DNA of 64,000 nucleotides from Anisus vortex (taxonomy: Eukaryota > Mollusca > Gastropoda > Planorbidae): the NCBI GenBank assembly GCA_949126835.1, contig OX421506.1:13764784-13828783 (forward strand). The letters run 5' to 3'. The position numbers were made by a program, and so were the translations under genes. The notes beneath the pieces are model-generated. The model was not told where the DNA came from. It made no database searches and saw nothing but the letters and a program-made list of their open reading frames with translations. This document shows positions 10,040 through 19,665 of the stretch, piece by piece; the first letter of the stretch is position 1; every line of letters starts with the position of its first letter.

Positions 10040-11470
10040 ATGCAGCAATTTCTCACGCCGCTATGCAACATCACCGACTCCTTCGACAACGATACCTACC
10101 CAGTCGATACCACTAGCCCAAGCCCGACTGGCGGAGTCGTCTGGGTCCCTTATCTCGCCGTCCTGCTATTCGTTCTGACGTCTGCCATCCTCATCCTGTC
10201 CATCTATCGATACTGGAAGCGGGTGCGGAAGCGACAGAGAGCCATACTGGACTACCTGGAAGTCGATATCGACCTAAAACGAAGGAGAATATGCGGAATT
10301 ATGCGGACGCCTATTAAGATTCGATTCGATGAGATTCATTGCTCGTCGATACCTTTTGACAATCGCGAATCCAATACTGACACCATTAAAAAGTTAAACA
10401 TTGATTACTTTTCGAAACAGCCCGTTCCCGGATCTCCCACTCGGTTCACTCATTCAAGAAAACATTCTACTTCGGTCGGCGATGATCAGAGACGCCATTT
10501 TGGAATATGGAATGTTGAAGACGCATCTAACGAGTATAATGGACTGGACTCAAAGACCAAACCAGTGTTTGACTGCGACGACCCAGTTACAAACATTGAG
10601 ATGTACGCTGCTCATAACACGAATCATCGTTTTAGTTTTAGAAAAGGTGGATGCCATTCTGAGCCTGGATTATTCCCCTTGTTCCCCGATCTGGATTTCC
10701 ACAACGAACGACATCCGTTTTACGCGGCTCACAGTAAAATATTTTATAGAAACATTCGCGGAGAAATGTCAAATCATGGAATCCTGGAAAATTGTCCATT
10801 CGACCGAGGTCAATCTAAACATACTGACAGTATAGAAGGAATTCCTGAAAAACTGTTAAAGCCTTTTACACCAATGGAGAGAAATAGTAATATAAGTATT
10901 AATACCCAATTATTGAAAAATAGGGTGCGCCGGTCTCGATTCTTTTCCAGCCATTCATTAAACGAGCCCAAAGCTGAGGGCGAAAACAACGAAAATATTC
11001 TCGACATTAAAACAGAACATTTGGCAAGGAAAATTCGTAGAGATTGTAGCAATGACAGACTTTCTTCTAAGATAGTAAATGTTACGAAACGAGATGATAA
11101 GTTGATAAGTCTAGTGGACTCATCAAAGTTCATTGCGAACGCTAAGCTCACCTCCAATTCTATAGGGGAAGATTTCAAGACCGGCGTTCACGAAAGATCA
11201 TTTCCCTTCGCCTCCACAAATATGGAATCAACGCGAGCGCATAAACCCACTGCCAAACATTTTGCTCAGAACAGGTGCCTTGAAATTGAAACCATCCATG
11301 GCAGAGAAAGCACCTACAAGCTGGCGCCACACAGATGGAAGCGAACAACAGGGGGAGATGCGGAAACGGACCTGTTTCTGTGCAGGCACTCGGGGCTCGG
11401 ATCGGGGGGCTCAAACCCTGGCAGCGACACGACCGACTCGTCCATGGTGCTGGAAAGTACTGATGTTTAG
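10040..11470 (+). CDS. Unrecognised single-pass membrane protein with PDZ-ligand-like C-terminus
   Basis: I do not recognise the family. The uninterrupted frame gives 476 residues from the ATG at 10040 to TAG. Residues 1-32 are short, acidic and rich in Ser/Thr/Pro, with sequons NIT and NDT. One hydrophobic segment (about 34-58, VPYLAVLLFVLTSAILILSI) follows, then a basic stop-transfer region (YWKRVRKRQR), which suggests N-terminus outside and a cytosolic tail of about 415 residues. The tail is polar, with many Ser/Arg/Asn and basic patches and no known domain visible. It ends LESTDV, which fits a class I PDZ ligand (S/T-x-hydrophobic). Base composition is more coding-like than the flanks. 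The frame stays open upstream to 9908 and a good acceptor (TTTTTTCCCAG) ends at 9945, so this may be a last exon entered at 9946 and the true N-terminus may lie further upstream. A real gene is likely because a random frame this long is improbable in such A+T-rich DNA. Confidence 0.75.
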   Translation: MQQFLTPLCNITDSFDNDTYPVDTTSPSPTGGVVWVPYLAVLLFVLTSAILILSIYRYWKRVRKRQRAILDYLEVDIDLKRRRICGIMRTPIKIRFDEIHCSSIPFDNRESNTDTIKKLNIDYFSKQPVPGSPTRFTHSRKHSTSVGDDQRRHFGIWNVEDASNEYNGLDSKTKPVFDCDDPVTNIEMYAAHNTNHRFSFRKGGCHSEPGLFPLFPDLDFHNERHPFYAAHSKIFYRNIRGEMSNHGILENCPFDRGQSKHTDSIEGIPEKLLKPFTPMERNSNISINTQLLKNRVRRSRFFSSHSLNEPKAEGENNENILDIKTEHLARKIRRDCSNDRLSSKIVNVTKRDDKLISLVDSSKFIANAKLTSNSIGEDFKTGVHERSFPFASTNMESTRAHKPTAKHFAQNRCLEIETIHGRESTYKLAPHRWKRTTGGDAETDLFLCRHSGLGSGGSNPGSDTTDSSMVLESTDV

Positions 11471-11497
11471 GCACTGCTTCAAAAAAAAAAATCGTCT

Positions 11498-11665
11498 CGT
11501 AGTGGTCAAGTGGTAAATATCTGGACTACTGGCCCACCCCTCCATTTTATATAAACTAGTTAAAATTAACTAAGTTATTGGACTGGTAGCGGTTTCACTT
11601 GATTTCACTCAAGGCTAGAAATCCTGAGCATTGTGATGGCCACACATTCCACCTTATATTATAAT
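11498..11665 (+). repeat. Old tRNA-derived SINE relic
   Basis: An A-box-like GTAGTGGTCAAGTGG at the left and GAGCATTGTGATGGCCACACA at the right match the order and core of the SINE family in this window, with much divergence between. It starts 28 bases after the stop codon of the orphan gene, so it may be part of its 3' UTR. Confidence 0.5.
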
Positions 11666-12073
11666 CAAGACAAAAAAAAACTTTTTCACTTGTCATTACT
11701 TTTTCGCCACGGTATTGTGGTTGAATGTTTGTGTGAATGTTTGTGTGAATGTGGAGATTTTGTTTATCAAACATAAAACTAAGTGGAGACTCAACTAAAA
11801 AAATGACTTTGTATGAATGTGCATTTTATTTGTGCTTTAAAAAAAGTAGTTCCTGAGCTAGTGCCATCGTCTGCACTCGCATGGAATAAATCAAACTAAT
11901 ACCAACACATCATGCTACGTATTGTCACGCTCTATCTGCCATACATAATACATTTTCATGATGGAAGTTTGTGTAAAACATTGGTTATTACTTTGTTTAG
12001 TAAATCTTTGTTTTTATACTTTTGTTGTCTTTCTATAAAATGTTATTTCTTTTTTCACTTTTTCTGTTTTTTT
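11666..12073. other. Spacer
   Basis: A canonical AATAAA near 11885 could end the orphan gene's transcript. No other feature. Confidence 0.3.
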
Positions 12074-12084
12074 CTTCATTTATC

Positions 12085-12333
12085 ATGGGGCAGGGTGGCC
12101 GAGCCGCCCGACTGGCGTACCGCATATCCTGGGATCGAATCCTGGATTAGTTCCCGGGTCTGGAGGGTATCCTTAACGGGATGACCCCAGCTCTGACGGG
12201 TACCGGAATTTAGTTGGGGTTAAAGTAAAGGCGGCTGGGCTTTGTGTCAGCCACACAATATCCTAGTATGCCGTGGCCACAGAAACCCTATTGACCGGCC
12301 CTATTGATCAGTTTGGTCCGACGGGATACTTTA
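12085..12333 (+). mobile_element. tRNA-derived SINE with 11-bp target duplication
   Basis: Main SINE family: head GGTGGCCGAGCCGCCCG, B box GGGATCGAATCC, core CCAGCTCTGACGGGTACC, and end GACGGGATACTTTA. CTTCATTTATC flanks it at 12074-12084 and 12334-12344. Confidence 0.9.
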
Positions 12334-12640
12334 CTTCATTTATCCCTCTGTCTACGTAGATACGGCGTAATTAACCGGGCATGGAAAATAGACTAGACGC
12401 TTTAATTCAATAGCTCACGCTGTATTCCAGTTAACCAAAAAAAATAACAAAAAAAACGAAATGACTTCATATTTCTACATACCCGGTACTTTTTGCTTTT
12501 AAAGAAACAGTTTTGAAGATTAATGTTCAGTCCAAGATTAGGAAATGGTGAATGTTATAAGTCTTTGTGTCTGTGTATATTTCTAGCACTTAATTAATTA
12601 AAGGTTCCCCGATAATCCTATCGCCAGGGACCTCCAGCAC

Positions 12641-12893
12641 GGGGCACGCTGGCCGAGCGGCAGCGCATTCGACTGGCGTACCGAATGTCCTGGGTTCGAA
12701 TCCTGGTGAAATGCGATCATTTTGTTATCGGGTCTGAAGGGTGTCCTTGAGTCTGACCAGCTCAAATGGATACCTGACTTTAGTTAGTAAAGGCGACTGG
12801 GCATTGTGCTCGTTACACAATGCCACAGAAACTGGTGAACGCTGCTTCGTCGGCCCAATGGATCAGTCAAGTCCTACGAGATACTTTACTTTT
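12641..12893 (+). mobile_element. tRNA-derived SINE
   Basis: Head GGGGCACGCTGGCCGAGCGG and B box GGGTTCGAATCC (about 12692-12703), then the family core and the terminal TACGAGATACTTTACTTTT. It lies about 300 bases downstream of the previous copy in the same orientation. No clear target duplication. Confidence 0.9.
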
Positions 12894-12899
12894 TAAGGA

Positions 12900-13830
12900 C
12901 CGACAATTACTTCTTTATTTTTAAGTCAGCAAATTCAATTAATAAACGCGACATTGTTGTTCATTATTTAAACGGCAAATAAAACAAACTATTGTTATTC
13001 AAGTATTTAAACTACAAAAAAGTATCCCTTAACATGTAAATTAAGAACTCTGACTAAATATATTTTCTTCACTGGGCATTGCAGTATTTGTATAACATTT
13101 ATGACTCGGCTTTTGGATAATAAATAACATATATTTCAGACTCATCATAATATAGAAATTTATATAGGCCTGCTTTTTGTTTTTTTTTCCATTCACACGG
13201 CGACCAAGTCCTTCATTTAATCGATTTTTTCATTAACAACAAAATTCTGCATCAAAGAATAATTTTTTAAACTAATGAATAAAGCCCCCTCCATCACACA
13301 TTTAATCGAGAATAGGTTTCCTTGACAACGGAAAGGAGTAACGTTCTTAATGATTGACAAGACATTGTGTGACACAGTTAATTCATTTTTTTAAATTCAT
13401 TTGTATCCAGAGCTTTTGAGTTGAAAGAAGTTGAACAATATATTATTTTAAAGTATCGACCCAACCCTTAGCGTTTCTGTTAGAAATCACTCACCTGTTT
13501 GGATAATTAATTTACGATCTATTCATTACAACAATTCTTATAATAACTCACTGGAGAGAATGATTCGTAAAAAAGCTCATTTTACTGAATGAATTATTTA
13601 ATCAATTATTTGACTAAACGCTTTAATGAGTAATTAATTATTACAAAATTTTAAAAAACAAACTGGCAAAGAAACAGGCCATAGAAACATTTTTATAAGA
13701 TTTGTTTTTCCTAAGTAACAGTTAAACATTAAAAATTTAAACTATAGGCCTACACTTATAATTTGTTATAAGCTTAGTTATAGTTTTTTTTTTAAATGCT
13801 TGTAATATTATAGCGCCTTATGGTTTTACA
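12900..13830. other. A+T-rich spacer
   Basis: No gene or named repeat recognised. Confidence 0.4.
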
Positions 13831-13839
13831 ACCTGCTTA

Positions 13840-14400
13840 CAACATTTAACATCGGTCTGTGTTCTTGCCCCGACACTCTTTGACATCATTTTAGCAAGCC
13901 TGTTTAGATACTATGGAAAACTATTTAACTGTCATTTGGGACATGCTTTTTGAAGATGACGCTGCCATAGCTACACACACAGAGGCAGGACTGCAAAGTC
14001 ATATGGATCGCTAACGACTTCGGCGTAAATATCAGCCTTAAAAATACCAATTTGACGGCCCAAGAAGCTGACCCACCTAATATTACCATCAACGACTGCT
14101 GACTCGAGGTCATGGAGCACTTCACTTACTTTGGCTCCTCCATAAGTAGCAACCGCTTGCTCGATTCGGAACTTATCAAAAGGATCGGCTATGCCTCCGC
14201 AACACTGTCCAGACTATGACAGAGAATGCGGAACAATAAAAAAAACAACTGCATGACTATCAACACCAAGGTTGTATTGTACAGTGCATGAGTGATAAGG
14301 ACTCTCCTTTATGCCAGCAAAACGTGGATCCTGTACTCCAAAAAAAAAAAGAGAAAAGATTGGGATTGTATATCCAAACAGAAGTTGCAATGTGCAAGGC
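13840..14400 (+). pseudogene. RTE/CR1-like LINE remnant: RT palm to thumb
   Basis: Conceptual reading with frameshifts gives the RT D-D motif region (EDDAAIATHTEAGLQSH), then NDFGVNISLKNTNL, then LEVMEHFTYFGSSISS and ELIKRIGYASATLSRL, in the order typical of endonuclease-RT LINEs. In-frame stops (for example before LEVMEHF) and shifts show that it is dead. The part after 14250 (LYASKTWILYS-like) decays into a poly-A tract near 14340. Confidence 0.8.
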
Positions 14401-15100
14401 CAGGAGCGCACACTCCCCCAAATGCACAGTAATTCCATCGTCTCGTAAGACATAAGGAAGCCAACACACAACATTTATTTAAAAAAAACACAACTATTAC
14501 GGTACTCAATATGTCACCAAGACGACCTTCTAGCCTTAGAGAAAAAGGTCAAGGCTAGAATGATAGAGCCACATCACAAGATCACAAGGGTAATCTTACA
14601 GAGCACTAACTAACACGGGAGGGAGAAAGAGAGGATAACACTAATAACAGTGAATGAATATGATGGGAGGATAATATCTGGGAATGGACGGCATGAGAAG
14701 GACGGAGAGTCAAGAAGAATGGACGAGGATGGCATTCATCATCTGAGGCACCCCTAAATGCCCAAAGACTATAATGTAAATGTAGGATGTAGGTAGAATT
14801 AACGGTACTTCTAGTTCTATTTGCGGGCATTTAACCTCAAACCAATCAAAGGGGCTTAACCATTGTATTACTTTTAAAAATAACATTTCCTGAGTTATGC
14901 TTTTTTGAGCTTAAGTCTTTGTAGCGTGGACAGAGTTCATATTATGATGATCAAAAAACCAAAAGTCTAAGTGATGATAATGATTAATATTTTGTTCAGT
15001 AATCGTAATTAATATAGTATTATCATTACAAAGTCATGCCAATTATTTAAGGATGTTCAATTATGAAATGTAGGCCTGCGAAATAAACTTTAAAACAAAC
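14401..15100. other. Spacer, possible further repeat remnants
   Basis: Moderate G+C stretches at 14520-14730 look like decayed transposon sequence but match nothing I can name. Confidence 0.35.
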
Positions 15101-15110
15101 GCTTTCGTTC

Positions 15111-16242
15111 CAGTGGCGTAGCTAGGTTTTGACGCTAGGGGGAGCGACATTTTAGGAAAAAGGCCCCACTTTTAGTAATGTTTCCAGATTAATAGAATAC
15201 CTAAGAATTTGTACGTATCAAGTGTTACAAGAAAACCCTGTGCCTCAGAATACACACACTGTATAATAGTGCAGTTTTTATTTAACCATTTACGATTCTT
15301 TTTTTAGCAGCTAATAGTGATAGGAATTTCTGCAAAATTGATTGCATCTACTGCTCATTTTCGGGATGAACATATAGTATCAAAAAGGATTTATAGAATC
15401 AACGCGAAAGCTCAATAAAAAGGATCGGCAACTTAAGGCACGCGTGCCAAACTTTGCACGCAGAACGATTTTCAGTGGCACGCGAAAGACCTCCAAGAAT
15501 ATTGTTTAATGCAAGTGAAAACAATGTATCTCAGCATGGCGAACTATATGGGAATCACACTGCACTTCGACTGTTTTTGTTCAGGAATCTTTGTTTGCAA
15601 AGCTTCCATCATTGGACTTGCAATCTGTGATTGAATCTATTGTTAAGATAGTCAATTGTATAGTTTCTAAAGTCTCTTCTAGAAGAAACTATTACGGAGT
15701 AATCCACTCTTCCCGTAATGTAAGGCAAATTAAGATAAATGAGCATTTTCAGAAGTACACTAGTTATATTGAAACAATTAACTCGTTTGGTATCACTAGC
15801 ATCAAATAATTTGAAGAATTTACTTGAAGGGAGATAATGAACTCGTTTTCTGTACATTAATATTTCTAATATGTTTCTTTTTTGTTCCCTTTTAAAAAAA
15901 TTAATGGCTTACAATTTTTAACTCTAAAATGATCAAATTACACAAAGTAATTGAAAATTATATTAATATTTTATGATTATAGTTGAAATTTATATAATAC
16001 TTTATGATTAGAGAATGTACATGTACACATTTAAACATTAAAAAAACTACCCAGTTTGTATGATTATTAAGTATCTCATCCTCTAAATTGTAATTTGTCG
16101 TAGTATTTTAAGCAGAGAGTTAAAATAATATATATCAGTAAATCTCAGTTATACTGAGATCAAACATTGGAGACTTTTATTTATATGTGTAACTAAAGAG
16201 CTGCCGCTCCGCCTGCTCCCCCCTCCCCTGGCTACGCTTCTG
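15111..16242 (+). mobile_element. Non-autonomous hAT element, 1.13 kb
   Basis: Left end CAGTGGCGTAGCTAGG; right end CCTGGCTACGCTTCTG, its near complement. Flanking 8-bp sites TTTCGTTC (15103-15110) and TTGCGTTC (16243-16250) differ by one base, as expected of an old hAT target duplication. Inside there is no transposase. It shares its subterminal GCTAGGGGGAGCGACATTTT and internal sequence (GATGAACAT...; an FQKYTSYI-encoding patch) with the element at 19666-21451, so they are sister copies. Confidence 0.9.
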
Positions 16243-16381
16243 TTGCGTTCTGTTTGTCGGTTCTTAACATTTTAAAAGATGATTTTCCAAGTAATAATTT
16301 TTGTTATATACATACTGTTTCAATCGTGTGACATTGACTTGTTGTCTATAGTCTATAGTAAAATGTAGTTTGAGACTACCA

Positions 16382-16482
16382 CAGGGCACACCACGTAGTA
16401 TCGACGGAGAAAAAAAAAACGTTTCCTCGTGTTTTCGTGTCTTCCACGTTTTTTTCCTCGTCGATACAACGTGGTGCGCCTG
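16382..16482. repeat. Foldback/hairpin element, about 100 bp
   Basis: The left arm CAGGGCACACCACGTAGTAT pairs with the right arm ATACAACGTGGTGCGCCTG, and the pairing continues through TCGACGGAG/CCTCGTCGA and A10CG/CGT7. About 36-40 bases per arm pair around a loop of about 25 bases. Ends are CAG...CTG. No target duplication is evident. Confidence 0.75.
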
Positions 16483-16789
16483 CTGGATAATTATCTTGGT
16501 TTAACTGTTATTTTTTTTTTTCATTTTACTTTTACGAGTCGAATACATGACATGTGTCCATTTAGTCCTTAATGCAATAAATGTTATATGTTTATATTAA
16601 GTGGGATGCATATAATATATAGGCCTATAGCCTAGTTGTACCGTAGATTTATGAATGTGTCAGAAGATGAACACTAACAATGCAGTAATTACTTGATTTT
16701 TGAAGTTCGAATAGCCTACATTTAGAAAATAAATAAGTACCTTGAAATGTTTTTATAAGTTATAAATTATTTTTGAATGGGTTCTATAT

Positions 16790-16890
16790 TAAACACGCGG
16801 CGACAGATAAACACGCGACAGTTAAACACGCGGACACTTTAACATATGGCCAGAGTTAATCATAGCGACAGAAAGACACGCTTTCATTTT
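16790..16890. repeat. Short degenerate tandem motif (AAACACGCG...GACA)
   Basis: AAACACGCGGCGACAG, AAACACGCGACAG, AAACACGCGGACA and a decayed fourth (AAAGACACGC) occur within 100 bases. Confidence 0.6.
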
Positions 16891-16908
16891 AATATAACAT
16901 TATCTGAT

Positions 16909-17090
16909 CGCAGTGCCCTCACATAGAGAGGGGGGGGGGCAGAGGGGGCGACACTTCCAGTGGGGGGGGCGGCAAATGTAGTCTAAATATGGCAAATATA
17001 GCACTAAACAAGCAGTTACAGTATGTAAGAAGGCAGCGCTAAAACTTTTTCCCTGGGGCGCTACATAAGCTTGTAAAGGCGCTGCCTGTT
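16909..17090 (+). repeat. Second copy of the CAGTGCCCTCAC repeat
   Basis: CAGTGCCCTCACATAGAG, a G-rich tract and GGGGCGCTACATAAGCTTGT match the copy at 8600-8700 in opposite orientation. It may be one end of a hAT-like element. Confidence 0.5.
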
Positions 17091-17099
17091 AGCTGCCTT

Positions 17100-18050
17100 A
17101 CCAGTCCAAATGTTGGGGGAAAGAATGGGTGTGAGATAAAGTGGGAGTTATATTTTCGTCCATGTATTTTTTAAGATGTAATTATAATCTTAAAATTCAT
17201 TGACGGAGATCAAAAGGATATAGATCTAGAGAGATATTATGATGTCATAAAAGAAGAAGAAAGGGGGAACAGAGTGTAATCTTCAAGTTTATGTCTACGT
17301 ACAGCCACCGAATTAAAAGTCTCTAAAGAATCCCGGACGAGCCGAAGCTCTTGTGTCCAGGGCGTAACGCTTAGGTTTGAGCATAACTCTGTCCGAGCTC
17401 CAGCCACCCCACGACACGCCCAAGGCGTGGCATGCCGTGTAACAGGGAAGGATTCCGCAGGCCAGCGACCGTTCACCATGTACAGCCACCAAACGGGTTG
17501 AGAAACTAAGACAAGGTCACAAGAGAGAAAGTTTTAATACCGGCTCTTATAACAGCAAAAAGTATGGGGGAGAGCGTAAGCGTTTCTATAAGTATGTGAT
17601 TATATGTATACTCCATAATGACGGAAAATGAAATGAAAGGATAGAGGGAGTGGAGGAGATAATATTATGTGTCCATGTATCATCATAGCATTTTAAAAGT
17701 TCGCCAAAAGGGTAGAGAAAAGTGTGAAAAATCGAAATAGAGAGAAAGAGAGAGAGACAGTAGAAGAAAGGGAAATGTGAGTTATATTTTTCGTCTATAG
17801 TTTATATTTTATATTATATTATTTTGAGTTTTTATACCTGGCAAAATGAAATTGAAAAGAGTTAGAAAGAGGGGGAGTAGCAAATAGTTATAGTTTTATA
17901 GTAATATTAACATAGTTTTTAAATAGGGAGAAAAAAACGACATTTATTATTGAGTTGTTTTTTTTTCTTTTTTTTTTTTAGCGAAGCTATGGGAACACGT
18001 GCACCCTACCCATCACAGAGTAAATGATTAATAAGATTATCTTTTTTTTG
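17100..18050. other. Spacer with a SINE-like or LINE-like fragment
   Basis: The phrase GACGAGCC...AGCTCTTGTGTCCAGGGCGTAACG at about 17335-17370 recurs at 25280-25315, so 17280-17490 is part of a dispersed repeat. A GA-rich tract lies at about 17740-17780. No gene seen. Confidence 0.45.
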
Positions 18051-18052
18051 TA

Positions 18053-18615
18053 CGGATATTGTTAGTGTGTGTTCGCGTGTAGTTGGGGAAGGGGGATATT
18101 GTTAGTGTGTGTTCGCGTGTAGTTGGGGAAGGGGGATATTGTTAGTGTGTGTTCGCGTGTAGTTGGGGAAGGGGGATATTGGTAGTGTGTGTTCGCGTGT
18201 AGTTGGGGAAGGGGGATATTGTTAGTGTGTGTTCGCGTGTAGTTGGGGAAGGGGGATATTGTTAGTGTGTGTTCGCGTGTAGTTGGGGAAGGGGGATATT
18301 GTTAGTGTGTGTTCGCGTGTAGTTGGGGAAGGGGGATATTGTTAGTGTGTGTTCGCGTGTAGTTGGGGAAGGGGGATATTGTTAGTGTGTGTTCGCGTGT
18401 AGTTGGGGAAGGGGGATATTGTTAGTGTGTGTTCGCGTGTAGTTGGGGAAGGGGGATATTGTTAGTGTGTGTTCGCGTGTAGTTGGGGAAGGGGGATATT
18501 GTTAGTGTGTGTTCGCGTGTAGTTGGGGAAGGGGGATATTGTTAGTGTGTGTTCGCGTGTAGTTGGGGAAGGGGGATATTGTTAGTGTGTGTTCGCGTGT
18601 AGTTGGGGAAGGGGA
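18053..18615. repeat. 40-bp minisatellite, 14 copies
   Basis: The unit GGATATTGTTAGTGTGTGTTCGCGTGTAGTTGGGGAAGGG repeats with a period of exactly 40 bases. The copies are virtually identical; one T-to-G change occurs near 18181. High identity points to recent expansion or ongoing homogenisation. The plus strand is rich in G and poor in C. Confidence 0.98.
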
Positions 18616-19149
18616 TGGTTACTTACGACGCCGTAGTGCTCTTTAGTTGCTGTCTGAAAATGGAGATTATATTTGGTTCCTATTTCATTAGTATCATAAA
18701 ATTATGGTTGTCCTTATTTCTCTTCTACTTCTACCGTCCAGTCTGTAGAACGGTTGCTCTCTTGCGGTCAATGCCAGACCAATGTTCTAACTGTTGGTTT
18801 AAGAATTATAGAACCCTAGGCCCTATTAAAACCTAGATCGATAGCATCCTCTTTCCAGACTTTTATCTAGAAATGTTTGCTGGATGCAGTGGCGTAGCTA
18901 AGGGGTGGGGGGCATAAGGGGGCGGACCGCCCCGGGTGACAGCATATGGGGGGGTGACACTATGTCACCTCCAACCAAATTTTTAAGCCAGGCTAAGGTG
19001 CAAAAATAGTCTGAAATAGTCATGAACAATCAAAGGATCATCTGTCGTGCTTGGAGAAGTGGAAAACACTGGCTTCAGTACTCCAGCTGCAAACAACCAT
19101 CGATGCGGCGACCATTTCCCTGATGGAGAAGGAGAAAAAGAAGTTCAGA

Positions 19150-19650
19150 GACATTCTGCATAGAGTTTTAGATGTGATACTTTTCCTTGCATGACAGAAC
19201 CTGTCATTTAGAGGACATCGAGAGGATGCGTCATCGTTAAACAAAGGTAACTCTTGGAGCTTGTTGAATTGTTATCTCACTACGATGTAGCGTTAAGAGA
19301 ACATCTTGTCAGAATCCAGCAAAGAACAAACAGTCAGGTAGTTTGCTACTGCATTGAGTGGCGATATCCTCGAGAAACTAGAAAACGAAGGACTGGATAT
19401 TCAGTTATGTCGCGGTCAAGGGTACGATAATGCAGCAAGCATGTCTGGAATCCAAGGTGGTGTGCAACAAAAGATTAAAGACATTAATCCGAAGGCAATT
19501 TTCGTACCTTGTTCCAATCATTCTTTGAACCCGTTATGGCAAACATTTGTTTGCTAACAATCCGTCTTGTGTAACGTTTTTTGGAAGTCTTGTGGCGCTG
19601 TACACTTTTTTTTTGCTCGGTCGATCCATCTCTGGGATGTACTAGTGAAG
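19150..19650 (+). pseudogene. hAT transposase remnant, N-terminal and central part
   Basis: Fragments in changing frames read LSFRGHREDASSLNKG, LELVELLSHYDVALREHL, then LENEGLDIQLCRGQGYDNAASMSG (the conserved R-G-x-x-Y-D-N/G-A-x-x-M-S/A-G box of ZMYM-type hATs) and PKAIFVPCSNHSLNP. Frameshifts and stops, for example near 19558, make it non-functional. The reading runs into the nested insertion at 19658-19665. Confidence 0.85.
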
Positions 19651-19665
19651 TACACAGGTCTAACC

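Noticed and set aside
10401..11516. Open frames in other frames and strands over the orphan exon
   Set aside because: Shadows of the 476-residue frame; no family resemblance and atypical residues.
12641..12710. Functional tRNA gene
   Set aside because: A and B boxes are present, but the acceptor and anticodon stems do not close and the sequence continues into the SINE body.
16382..16482. microRNA precursor
   Set aside because: Arms are nearly perfectly paired over their length, with long A/T runs, which suits a foldback repeat more than a miRNA hairpin.
17237..17479. 80-residue minus-strand frame
   Set aside because: Lies in a dispersed repeat shared with 25150-25640; no domain.
18053..18615. 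CRISPR-like regular repeat array
   Set aside because: Direct 40-bp tandem with no spacers.
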